Of a stretch of DNA of 48,220 bases, positions 1 to 12,800 are shown one piece after another. The position numbers were made by a program, and so were the translations under genes. The DNA comes from Phoronis australis (Eukaryota > Phoronida > Phoronidae): the NCBI GenBank assembly GCA_002633005.1, contig NMRA01000299.1, forward strand, positions 396,840 through 445,059, written 5' to 3'. Below the pieces are notes generated by a model, which saw only the letters and a program-made list of their open reading frames with translations, searched no databases and was not told the origin of the DNA. How positions within the stretch are numbered: the stretch's first letter is position 1; each line of letters starts with the position of its first letter.

Positions 1-517
1 TTATACAGAATTTGTTGAATACACGACACTTTTCATTTTTCACGGTCTTTATTCCGTTGCGTTCATACTTTCTGAACAAAACTCTACTCTCTACTGAACA
101 TAGATACAGTAACTGACCTAGCGACATAATTAAAAAGACACACGATATTTCGAAACATACTTGTTTCATTCTCAAGTGAAGATAAAATGACGCAGTAATG
201 CCACCACAGAGTATAAGCTGACGACACACACAGTGAGACACGGCGGGTGTGAAATACTGCAAAGAATGACTAAAGAATTAGGGTAACAGGAAAGTCACGC
301 AAACAAGTGTAACGTGCGGCGCGACCCTGTTTGCTGCTCATTCAAAATAGGCTTCTCAAAAGCAATTAAAAGGGACTCTAATACTTTCAAACGCAGCACA
401 TCTTGCTCCACGTAGCGAATTGACGTGTTTTCCACAATTTCTTGACGGGTCAAGAAATTGTGGAAAACACGTCAATTCGCAGTGAAAAGTGTCGTGTATT
501 CAACAAATTCTGTATAA
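1..517. repeat. Fold-back inverted repeat with a 32-bp perfect hairpin and an interrupted left arm
   Basis: Bases 1-35 are the exact reverse complement of 483-517, and 415-446 is the exact reverse complement of 449-480 with only two bases between. Read together, 449-517 is one continuous arm and 1-446 is the same arm inverted but carrying about 379 extra bases (36-414). The extra segment has no protein coding that I recognise. The left arm may continue beyond the window. It could be a real palindrome, a MITE pair, or a fold-back assembly artefact. Confidence 0.8.
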
Positions 518-823
518 CATTTTGTATTGTGAACATTCATTTTCAAAGGGGTTTTCTCATTTTAAGTTTTTTGGAAATGCTCATTTTCATATCTGAAGTA
601 AATTGTTACATAAGATATTCTCCTGAGTTTTCTGTGCTAAACTAAAAAAATAGCATTGCATGAAACTATAGCATTAAATATTCATACATCTTGATGCAAT
701 GAGGGCCAATTAAGGTTTTTCAAAAGTCAGGCTTGATGTTTGTTCGAATTGTTAATTTTGGTTACCGTAATGACTAGGGAGTTGCTTGTAAAATATTTTT
801 AAAATCTTGTTACTTTATGTTTG
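518..823. other. Intronic or intergenic DNA, nothing recognised
   Basis: AT-rich sequence between the fold-back and the hAT-like element. No exon with a plausible acceptor, donor and open frame was found. Earlier NUP160 exons must lie upstream of the window or are too diverged to see here. Confidence 0.5.
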
Positions 824-3497
824 CAGGGTGTCAAGTTTCGTATTTTTTTCCTATTTTTTCCTATTTTTTGAGACTCCTATTTTCCCCTACTTTGCTGTGA
901 AATTCCTATTTTTTCCTATTTTTCACTCATGGTGAGTCCAAATAAAAGGCCAGCAATAAACCGCTGTTTCTCAAACCTGACATTGTGCTTAAAATAATAG
1001 ATGCTGCAGGGTTAGGTGAACTTGTTTGTTTGATCTTCAAACACATCACAACTAGGGGCATCTAGTTGTGTTTTTACACTCTTGAAAATTGGATAGGTAC
1101 AAGAGCATTACCTATACCCCCTATCATGCAAATTGTTATACATGAATTGTGCAGACAACGCTTCATTGTGGTGAAACTACTTGGAATAATTGTATTTTAA
1201 TAACAATGAAACGTAAGTTAATTAAAGTGGTAAACAGACAAGGAACTGGTCATTGGTGAGAGTACATGAAGGGAACTAGAGAAACTACTGAAGCGTAAGC
1301 CTGAGATGAAGAAGTCATCCATATGCGCTCTTTCTTCATTGTTTCCATACAGTGCTAGGGTGAACAAAGCAAAATACTAATTTCATCAGAAACACTTGAT
1401 AAGAGTCTTAAATGGTAGCTTTAAACATGCCATTTATACAACTTTTTTACAACTTTTTGAATTTTTTAAATCGATTAGGCGGTTCTGGAATTATTTAAAA
1501 TTTAGAGCCTCAAAAATGGCATTTTTCAGCAAACAGCACCCATTAATTTCCAGCCATAGAAAACAACAAGTTTAGACAACTATATTTGACAATACATAGC
1601 TTAATGTGTCCCTAAAACAAAATGGAGAGTTCTGTACAAGTTGGTTAACAATGTGGCATCTACACCAAGCCACATACTATTATATTTTGCACCAAGAACA
1701 AAAACAATTGAAAAATTCACCATCGACTTTTGAAAGAACATTTTTGCTTATGGAGCTATTTAAACAAATGATGTTTTGAAAAGAGAGCTACTTATTACTT
1801 TGAAATTAACGGAAAACATCAAGAATTACTATGGTTTAGTGAAAATGTTTCTTGTGTTCCAAAATATTTTAAAACAATTCTAAAAAATTAAATTTGTAAA
1901 ACAAGTGAATTCAAAAGGAGTAAAAATTGGAAGTTTAGTCTTTTTCAGAATATTTTGTCATTTATTTGAAAACCTGTGAGGTTATGTTAATTATTCTTTT
2001 TCCCAAGTAAGATCAATGTATTTACAATCTTATGTTGCACACCATATGATGAAAAACGATAATGTGCATTTTTGATTAAACAAAATTAAATTGGAGCTTA
2101 AAGTTTCAACGAATTTTAATCAGTTTCGTTCCCATCAAATAATATAGGAACTGAGAGGTGTTTTGTTGGCTACCATCCAAAAGAGCATACTGTCTCGTAT
2201 TCTAAAATGTTTTGATTCACTGCAGAGTTGACTGGACAATTACTGGTATTTTAGTGAAAAATGCAATTGGCTAAAAATGAAACTGATCAGAGTACCACCA
2301 CGGGGTAGAAAAAGTGTAACAAAAATATTTTTTGAAGAAAATAGAAAAAAGAAACTGACTATTCCCAAAACTGAAGTTAAAATTGAATTTTAAAAATAAT
2401 CTGTACTATTTGGGCCACTTTTTGTAATTTAGAAAAGTTTTGACTGGTTCTGTTTAATACATTTGACCAATCAGGTCCGAGTTTAGTGTGAACCCTGGAA
2501 AGATCAACGTGGTTCTTGAAAAATGACTGAGTTTACCTTTTTGAAAGTGTTCCTAAATGGAAATGGTGAAATAAAGTGAAAAAAGTTGGATTATGACACA
2601 AATGGTGATTACAATGCTGAGTGTACAGTTTCAGGATTTTTCCAGGTGCGAGACTGATGAGGCAGTAAATTAAAAAAGGGACATTTTCTCATATTTATAT
2701 CAAAAAGTGCTCACTCAGGGTTCAAAGTAGAATTTTTAGCACAATTTCGTATAAATATTACCAATATTAAAATTGGTTCAGAAACAGCCATTTAACAGCT
2801 GAGTTTGACCCAAGCTGTAAGTCACAAGAATTTACCTGTGAGTGAAAAATGTGTGAAGTGCTCGATTTTTTTGAATTTTGGCCATATTTGCTCACCCTAA
2901 CAGTACCTTCAAAGTCGCTTGCCACTTAAGTGCTGAGTCTTTTGATATAGAAAAGCAAGAGCTTTGTGGTAGTTGGAACATTCAAAAAAACTATTTGAGT
3001 CCGAAGATAATCTTGCTAAAGAAGAAAAAAATGTCTTTGGAGAGTTCAAGGTTGTTAGAGGCTAATGTGAAACTCCGAGAAGCATTGTCTAGTTCATCAG
3101 CAGTCTCCAAGCAGTCAGTAACCGTTGCATCCATAATGCAAAGTGTGATGAACTGAATAAACGCATTAGTGAAATCCATAGAAAATGTAAGCATATTGAA
3201 AGCAAAACACATCCAGTCTGCGAAGAAATCCAACAAAGCATAGACTGTATGCCCAGTTTCGCTGAGAACATTAATTTGTTGAGTGTAACTTATAAATTGT
3301 CTAAGTGTTCCGTATGTGGACTGATATGTAGATTGTAGTTGTTTTGTGGTTTAAAGCTATTTTTTTAGTTTTGTGCAGAGACAACAATTTAAAAATACTC
3401 CTATTTTTTCCTATTTTGTCATAATTTTTTTCTATTTTTCTACTGAAAATTTCCTATTTTCGTATTTTTTCAAGGCCTTATGTTACTTGACGCCCTG
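824..3497. mobile_element. hAT-like DNA transposon remnant, about 2.67 kb
   Basis: The left end reads CAGGGTGTCAAGT and the right end is the inverse of CAGGGCGTCAAGT, so there are 13-bp terminal inverted repeats with one mismatch. Both subterminal regions are rich in CCTATTTT motifs in the same orientation (about 840-940 and 3395-3470). CAGGG ends are typical of hAT elements, but the expected 8-bp duplication is not clean: the flanks share only tgtttg/tgttcg. The interior has a broken reading frame at about 2990-3337 with Cys/His-containing text (KCKHIESKTH, KCSVCGLIC) interrupted by stops and a frame change, perhaps a decayed transposase. Confidence 0.55.
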
Positions 3498-3716
3498 TGT
3501 TCGTAATAGTAAGAGGATAGCAAATATTAGCGCCGTACGCCTTAGCAGCAATCTTAAAACTAGTTTGGTGTTACTCCATTTTAAATGTTGTTTGTTATTC
3601 ATACTGTAGATACATATCAAACCTCTATGTTTGATGTAGCTGTGTTAGGCACCAGAGTATGTTCCATTGATATGTTCTGGTGACATAAAAGCCTACTCTG
3701 ACACTCTTCGTTTCAG

Positions 3717-3812
3717 GTTATCCGGTTGTTTGGGGACTTCCAGCTGCCTCTGCAGGTTATATCCCTGGCTACGACAGCCATCAGTTGTGCAGAACTGGAT
3801 GATGGGAACATA
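3717..3812 (+). CDS. NUP160: NUP160 exon w1 (first in window)
   Basis: 96 nt, 32 codons in phase 0, between tttcag and the donor gtaagt. It reads VIRLFGDF...ISCAELDDGNI. It is placed in NUP160 because its phase joins exactly to exon w2 (DDGNI then PTLWSIIFKH) and the register fits the family. On its own it is less recognisable than the later exons. Confidence 0.75.
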
Positions 3813-6800
3813 GTAAGTTGAAATGTTTTGTTGCTAAGAAGCTTTGAGATATCGTGAGCCTGTTTCTGTAATACTCTATGGCCTTCCAGGGCTCGACATT
3901 AACTTTTATTTCAACTTGCCCAATCGGACAAGTACAAATGAAATTTACTTGTCCTGACCTATAAGACACTTGTCCAAAGGTAATTAAACTCAAATTATAC
4001 TTTTCAAACATATATGAATGTCGCACATAATATTTGTTAGCACAAGCTCAATAAACATGGGTAAGAGCATATATTACACGACTTAAATTTTGCACAAGTT
4101 TATTAAAGTGGGTATTTGGATTTCACCAGTGAACACGCTACAAGTTTACCCTGGCTTTTCAATTCAGTTATATGTTTTTATAAGCTGCTGAGTGAGCTGT
4201 CGACTGTTTGTGACTTTTCAAAGATTTGATCCTGAACACATCTGACCCAGACGCAAGAGATGAACTGTTTGCACCGGCGTATTTTTCGCACGGGACACAA
4301 CACATTTTATTTCTGGTCCCTATCATACCGTAACTAGCCAAAATCTTCCATCCATTTCGGAGGGAATTCCAGTTTTTGTTTATTGGTTTCATACTGTTGC
4401 TTGGTGGCTTCACGCTATTTGGTTTGGTGACCAGTTGCAAGATTAGAGCTCCTTGACTTGAAACCATACGCAAACTAAATATCTATTTCAACATTGCAAC
4501 AGTAGACACCGGCGCAGACGACAGTTTCCACACATGCCGTAAGACAGTCACATGTCGTAAAGTTTTATTAAATACTATTTAATAATAGTACGTGCTAGCG
4601 AATTATCGCTACTACACGTGAGTCTTTATACGTAAATCATAAATTGCAACGATCAGTGTGTTGGTTGACGAGCAAATGATTGACATTTGATTTACTGTAC
4701 TCGTCCGTGTTATCGCCCAGGGCACTGAAATTGGGAATCTTAAAAACTGGGGTGGGCTGTAAGCCGAGCATGGGTGGTTAAAATTGAAATTTGGGAGTTG
4801 TTGCTTACTGCACGGAGGACCGATTTCACCCTGACGGAGCTACACTGACATCAGACTTCAAGCATCTCAGTTAAAATATAGGTTGGGTATTGAAGTAACG
4901 GACTTTGACGGCCTGCGCACACGATACAGTGGCGTCGTGATCCTGAGCGTGATTTTTTTTACGTACCTCGGTCGCTGCTGGTCATCTCTTAGAACTAAGG
5001 TATTCCTACCGGTGGGCGTCCGTTCAGTAGGGCAAGTTTCTTGAGAGAAATGACAGATTAAACAAAATTCCGCTAGTTCGCGGTGTATTTTTAAGGGAAG
5101 CACTTGATTGTGTGAAGATTTGCTTCCTGCTGGACACTTAGGCAACCAAACACTGCTGATGATTGACAGGTCTTCTTACTGAATACTTTGAACAGTGTAA
5201 GATTTTATATACATTGTATATTTCTTTTTGAGTTCAAAGCCAACACCGCTGTCGTTCAAAGCACGTGCTCAACACTCGGACGCTTCTAGGCAATAGGGGT
5301 ACTCGGTCAGTTGCCAAATTAATGAAGCAAAAACGCATCTTGTAAAAAGTCATTAGGCATATCAAAACTTCAAAAAATAAGTTTTTGTCCACGTTCCACA
5401 TGGACAGAATGTTCGACTGCCGCTAATGACAGATTGATTTTTTTTTGCATTCTTGCCTTTGGTTGGGCACTTCCATTTTGGTGTCAGAAGTGAAAGTCTG
5501 ACTCATTAAAAACATGCGTTTAACCAAGACGGGAACAGCGACACAAGTTGGCTTGTCACAATGAACAATGTCTTTTTTATTACAATGCTCAGGGTAGTTA
5601 ATGTTTTGTGTACTGTCACGGAGAATCACCGAAATGTTGGCCACTGATGTGATATCCCTGTCAAGTACTGCTTTGTTGGTTCTTCTACAGCAAATGAAAT
5701 AAATTCGACAAGCGCTGTCTCAGTGATCAGTGCATGCCGACATGAGTTCTGCGCGTGAGCCAAAGGAAACAATTCTCCTTCAGTGGCATGAGAATACGGG
5801 TATTTTACCACCCATAGACATCTTAATACATAGACCGGGCGCGCGCCACTCAGATACATGAAGTTCGCGTTGTCAATATGACACCATATTGGAGAGTGTT
5901 ACTCAGGACAAAAATGGCGGACAACACTGGGAGCCCTACGGCATTAATCAGAAAATCCGGGGGCTCGCAGTGTTATGCCTGCAGCGGAAGAGTTACTTTT
6001 TTGGTCCTGCCCTTGAGTCATGGGTTTTTTGGTTCGGCCATGGAGCTTAGTGGTGCTGCCACTAGGTTTTTATGTTCTGCCAATACAGTTTAAGCAGAGC
6101 GACTATGCGTTGTTTCCAAGTCAGTCTTGGTGATTGAGGCCATATAAGATCAATTAAAAAGATCATAATTATTGACCAGCATATGCTGTTATCCAGTGAT
6201 GATGCTGTTCGTTAATTGTAATTAAGTAACTTTCTTGCCAGCCATCCAAATCACTTTATCTAAAAGAATTATGTATTCTCTACTGAAATATATACTGCTT
6301 TAAAAACTCATTTCTTATTATGTATTCCAAAATCAGATGTTTTCTGTTGTATAAAAACAAAAAAATCCCTGCAAAATCTGTACTTATGTCGAAGTTGACA
6401 TTGGAAATTTTGTAGATTTGCACTGCTTGCTTACTAGCTCTTTGTTTTGCGACTCAAAAGTTGCGCAAAAAGTAAAGTGCGTAGTAACCAAAATATCAAA
6501 CCTGTACGACTGAATTGTGCAACTGAGCTATAGTATAGCCAAAATACAGAATTTCCCACTTGAAACCGAGTGGAAAAATACCCAACCGAGCCAGTGTAGC
6601 ATTAAATAATGACCTCGTGAAAAATGACCCCAGTTAGTATTTTCACAAGGTCTAAATTTAATGTGAAGAATTTTCATCCCATGAAAAAAATTACCTCACG
6701 TCTGTGAAAACCTGTCTCATCATTATTCAACGATTCCCCACAACAGGGGGTTAGGATAAGCAGACACGTTACTCGTAATTGGCGATCATTCAACAATGTT

Positions 6801-9800
6801 CGATACGTGGATGTTTAGGTCTGGGGGCCACCTGAGTTCGAATCCGGCAAGGGAAATTTTGCGTTTTCAATATATGCCGCAATTAGGGAGTTAAAATACT
6901 GAACGGTGTGCAGACCAGGAATATGGTGTGGGGGTGTTGGGCTGAAGCGAAAACAATCACTATTTTCTAACAGTCATCCTTCATTCAGTTGCCCAAATTG
7001 GCAACTCTGGCCAATTTTGCACTGCTCGTGCCAGGATATGATATCTGACTGCTGAACTGCATGAAGACCAATCCAAAATACTTGGCCACATGTTAAGAAT
7101 CTTCCGCTCGCAGCCAAGTTCTCTTACTATCAAAGTCGAATTTGATACCATGAAAAGTCCAAGTGTGCTTTAGAGAAGAACTTATTTAAAATTTTTCGGC
7201 TGAGGGATGCACTGTACATATATCTGATTAAGGACGGGGATGGATAGGAATGGTTCGAAATAATGTGTGGGAGAGGGGATGATCTCTTTGTGACCACATA
7301 CTGTAAACGTTCGGGTTAACGCTCTGGGTGGTTAAATTGGCGAACCCAAAAAATCGGGGGTAGGCTGTTAATCAGACATGGGTGCTTAAATGTGAAATTT
7401 CAAGAAATCGGGGGGGGGGGGTTAACCGAACATGGGCGCTTATTACGACAGACAACCGCCCTGGGCGGTTAATCTTACCTTATGATCTGAGTCCCCACAC
7501 GTACTAAGCCACGTACTGGGATCGACTAACACTTTGTAAAGAATTTTATCGCCACCAAGTGCGTACTCTGCGCTTGCATAGAAAGTTTGCTGCATAATTT
7601 GGTGCCTCAGGTGAGACCGATTATTGCGAATTCTGCTCATTATTTCACTATACTTCGCAGACGTTGAACATGTTCACCTGCTTAGCAGCTGGTAGCTGTG
7701 CTGTCGTTTTAACCCAGTTGTGGTCACGTGCTGACCCAGTTTTCCTGTTTCATTAGTGCACTCCCATAATAAACAACTTAACTGATGGTCACGCAGACAA
7801 GGATTACAAGCAGTTCCGAATTTCAGTTCAAAATGCTTTCAATATAACATAATGTACTCTTGGTCTGAATGGTCAAAAAGCATAAAAATGTTTAATCAAT
7901 CACGAAATCGGGTTCAACTATTCAGTTGCCATGCACTGTCGACTCGCCTGTTTATGTTGCCGGTATGTGGAGTTGGCATGTAGGCCTACGTACTCTGGCC
8001 TTTCAATGGCTAAATACAATAACAAACTTTGTTAACAAACTCTACATTCGAAAAAATTGCCACCAAGCTACATTGCAAAACAAACACGAGTTTTTGTCCA
8101 CACCCGCGTTTTTACTGGTCGACTTTGCAGAAGAAGTCCTCCTATTCCAGTGTCGACAGTGAACAGCTATCATTGCTGTTTTTGTTTTGACTGCGAGACA
8201 GCTTTTGTTAGCAAATGAAACCATCTATTGTCTGACATTTGGCCACACAAGTTTGGGTTAAAATTAGTCAAACCTGTAACATCATATGTTTCCGATATCT
8301 AAGTCATCGCTTTCTTCAAAAGGTGCCTGATAATATGCGCGCCGTGGAAAAGAAACTTTAAAAATGGTTTCCAGTGGCGTAAATGGACTGGCGTTGGCAA
8401 GTGCCGCAGTAACGTCGTTGGTGTACGGCGATGTCTGTGAAACCAATTGAATGATAGGAGAATCATATTATCAAGGTATTCAGGATTGAAGCAAATGACA
8501 TTCAACTTGTGGCACGACCTGATGTTCCAGAATGATTCATTATACTCAATGAGTCAGGGTAGGAATGTACAAATTATGAAGCAAGTCTTAATGGTATTAA
8601 TCACATGCCCTGTAGTATGGTTTCTCCCTTTCAGCCCACCTTGTGGTCCATAATATTTAAACATCAGTTAGAACTAGGACACAATGATGAGGCGTATGCT
8701 GCTATGATTGCCAATCCAGACCCAACACGGTAAGCAAAAGCATTTTAAATTGATGTTTTCAGGAGATCCTGATATTAAATGGCATGCTTATGTGCTTTTA
8801 GGCATGCATACTCATAAATAGGGTGTTTCTTAAGGGTAGGTTTATAGCACTTCCAGCACTGTCAGTTGCATTGTCTCGTTTAATATTTAACAAATAGCTT
8901 TTATATAGGTCAGAAACTTTGTCTTACACTCGGTCTTTGCCATTATTGAATGAAGTTCTTGTAAACAAGTAATTGTTAACGCATCACAGTTTCACAGATT
9001 TGCAAATTTGGTTATAATCTCTGGGACCTTTTACTTTGTGAAACTGGGATGATTAAATTATTCATGTAAATATGTAATAAATGTGGATTGTAAGATGGAA
9101 ATTCAGACTTTACGAAGTAATATACTTTTATTAGTTGGTAAATAGGTTGCTTGTTGCTACATCTCCACCTGTGCCATCTCCGTAGCAATATTCTGATAGG
9201 CCAAAGCCATATAAGGATTATGTGTAGTCAAACCTTTTAAGTAGATTATTGCTGTTGCTTGGGACGATTTAAGATACATGAGTGAAAGAGGCTTGGATTC
9301 AGTGGTCCTGTTGGAATGTTGGATAGCTGAACTATATTACCAGGAGGCTGACTCTGTGAAGCTAATACCCTCTTGACACTGCTTTGTGGTCTTTGTTAAT
9401 GCAATTGACTGAAAAGTGTAAGTGTTTTGGTATTCTATTTTATTTAATTATTAATGGTGATTACACAGTCACAATGTAATAATATAATTACGTAGTCACA
9501 GTGTAATAACATGATTACAGGTCTGTGTTGGTTTTATTTCCAGACAGAAGGATTGCTTGCGACAATTGGTAGTGGTGTTGTGCGACAGGAAGCAGCTACA
9601 GACGCTTGTGGAGTTCCCCTACACTGATCTACATGATGAGGTAACTACTTATTGTGGATGTTGGGAGAATAACAGGCCCAGAACAGACACTGAATTGGTT
9701 TGTGAAATGGGTACATCAAAATTAAAGAAACACTTAATTAACTATAAACGCAGTTCATGAATTGTTTGGGCTTGTTCGAGAATAGTGTTCATGAATCAAT

Positions 9801-12800
9801 CTACTGATAAATTCATGAACGAAAAGTTCACTACTGGTTCATGATCATGAATCTATTGAACTCATCACAACCCAGTTTATGGACTACATTAACAGGTAGG
9901 TTATTCAAATGCTGATAGACAAAAATTAATCTACCAGGGTTCTTTGTTTTGTTGTGTGGAACTGATCTGGGTTTTTTTTTCAGGTTGTTGGTATAATAGA
10001 ATGCCGAGCCAGGTCCGTTGATCTGGCTACTCACAATTACTACGATCTGCTGTATGCCTTTCATATCCAACGGGGTAATTTCAGAAAAGGTACTGAGTTG
10101 TTTTTAGATGAATTCCTGGGCTCACATGTCAAGGCATTCTAGATATATGTCGACCTTGTTCTTACATTGCATTAACAATTGACATGTTCAATTCTGGTGA
10201 CCAGTCATACCTTTGTTACTAAGTAAAATCAAGAAGTCATAACTCTTACCCCTTGTGTTTTGGCAGTCATTAGCTTGTAGGAGAGGATTTGATTTAGGGC
10301 TTTGTTCACCCACATGTCTGTTGGTTTACAGTTATAAGTCATGCAACTATTTCCCGTATTGCACACAACTACTATGGGAACCACAGATCGCACTGTGCTT
10401 TCCCATTGTCTCTATTGTTATTTTGATTTACACATTTTCTGCATCATATTTGAAGCGTGTTCCTTTACCGTGACGTAAAATTTATTGAATACATTTCGGC
10501 AATGTCTGTTTATTACTTCAAAGCAGCAATAGACCCACGTTCCTTAGAAGAAACTAAATTTTGATTTCTGTCAGTTACAGCTATGTAATGTGTGACCATT
10601 TAAAAATTTTGAAATTTGACCTAAGAATATACCTCAGAAATGGCTGATCAGATTCATATGAAGCTTTCAGATACTATGCTTCACTTTTTTAAAATGTTTT
10701 AGGAATTGTTTTTAGAGTTTTCTATTTTTATGCGCCTACATATTTATATGTGGACGTATTATGCCGTCATCTCCGTCTGTCTGTCCGTCCGGCATCCGCT
10801 GCTCTATCTCTAAAATGCCTTGACGTATCTTCATGAAAGTTTGCGCATGTGTTCCTTCCGTGGATGGGATGGCATGAGCGAACTTTCGGACGGATCCGAC
10901 TACCGATGTGCCCCCTAGTGGCAATTATAGTTTTTTACGTTTACCTCTGTATCTTCAAAACTCCTTAATGGATTTTCATGAAATTTGGAATAATGACACC
11001 TATTAGTGAGATGACGCTGTCATACCGTTTTCGGATGGAGTCAACATAGTTTGCGCCACCTAGTGGCCATTTTACTGTTTTCGAGTTTTTTTGTGTCCAC
11101 CCTGCTATCAACCAAACCTCTCAAAGGAGGATTGTGAAAATTGGCACGTACGTTCTGACTATGAAGTGGACGGCTGACGATGATTTTCCGACAATTTTGA
11201 CTACTGTGGCGCCTCCTAGTGGCAAGTTTTTTTGCGCCTATGGCTGTATCTTCTAAACTGTTCGAATAATCTTTACTAAATTTAGTGTTTTTATATGATG
11301 TTGACAATGGACAACAACAACTTTCGGGCGGATCTGACCGTTGGTGTGCCACCTAGTGGAAATTTCATTTTTTTGCGTTTACCTCTGTATGTTCAAAGGT
11401 CCTCAACGTATTTTCATAAAATTTGGCATACTGGCATCTGTTAATGAGATGACGCTATCTTATCGTTTTCAGATGCAATCGACCTAGTTTGCGCCACCTA
11501 GTGTCAACTTTTGCTGTTATCGAGTATATATTTTTGGCGTCCACTCGCCTATCAACCAAACCGCTTTCAGGATAATTGTGAAAATTGGCACGTATGTTTT
11601 TACTATGAAGTGGATGGCTTATGATGATTTTCCGACGAGTTCAACAACTATTGGCAGTTTTGTTTTATTTTTCGCTCATAACTGTATCTCCAAACCGCAC
11701 TGTAGGATCTATGTAAATTTAGTAAGTGAATTTATATGAAGATAACAGACGACGACTGTCAGGAGGATCGAACGGACGCTGTGCCCATGAGTGGCAATTT
11801 CATTTTGTTCTGTTTTCCTTTGTTTCTCTGAAGTTCCTTGACAGATTTTATGAAATATGGCATGATCCCGTTTTTGGATGGATTGTATGTTTTTGCGCCA
11901 TCTAGTGGCCATTTTTATGATACAAATAATTAACCCTAAAAGAACACTGCTCACGATGCATTCATGGGCGCATTTCAATGCTCCACGTTGCTCTGACTTG
12001 TTGTATGAGGGGCTGTAATAAAGTAGGACTTTCATGATTTTCGTGAAAAATAAAACGAAATATTTTGGAAAGCTTAGTGGTTTTGATATCTCACTTCGAA
12101 TAAAATTTGATGTTATTGATACCGTTGTTTTGCTATCGGTATACCTTTCTTTTTTGCTAAATTTTACTTTAAAAACATAGTCACATGACCCAATTAATAG
12201 CATATACTAAAAAGTCAAAAATCAAATTTTACAGGCTTTCTAATTTCAGAAAATACATACTTTTAATGAATTAAAATTTATGTTTTTTTTGATATTTTTT
12301 TAATTGCAAAGACTATATAACCTTAACGAGATAAGAAGTAATTTTTGGTGCTTTTGGTTTTACAAAGAACGTCATTTCATTACTTCTCGAAACCACGCTC
12401 TGCAAATAAAATGACATGCCATAACAAGTTAACTTGTAGAACCTGATCTCATGCAATAATGAACTGCCAGTTCTTTCCAATCCTATTTTGGCTAAGGAAC
12501 ATGTTGATGATGATTATCACATGGATTTGAAACTTGGAAAATACACCGTTTGTGGAAATTTCATTCTTGGGCATGTTTTGCATTTCTTTTATTCACTCTA
12601 GCAAGTGGAGCCACTTGGTGGCAGCTTCCAAATGGAATTTCTTTGTAACTTGTTTCATAAATAGCTGGTTTGTTAACGATGTTGGTTTTGGGCCAAATTA
12701 GTTTTAGAAAAGTCAGCACAATTGTTGTAACCGTTGTCTACTTACATAATTATATACATGTCCAACGTTTCGATGAAACGCACTTGACCATTTTCAAAGA

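Noticed and set aside
816-3505. 8-bp target duplication for the hAT-like element
   Set aside because: The flanks tatgtttg and tgttcgta do not match; only a six-base imperfect similarity exists.
6836-6848. Possible tRNA (B-box gttcgaatcc)
   Set aside because: No A-box at the right distance and no cloverleaf pairing could be drawn.
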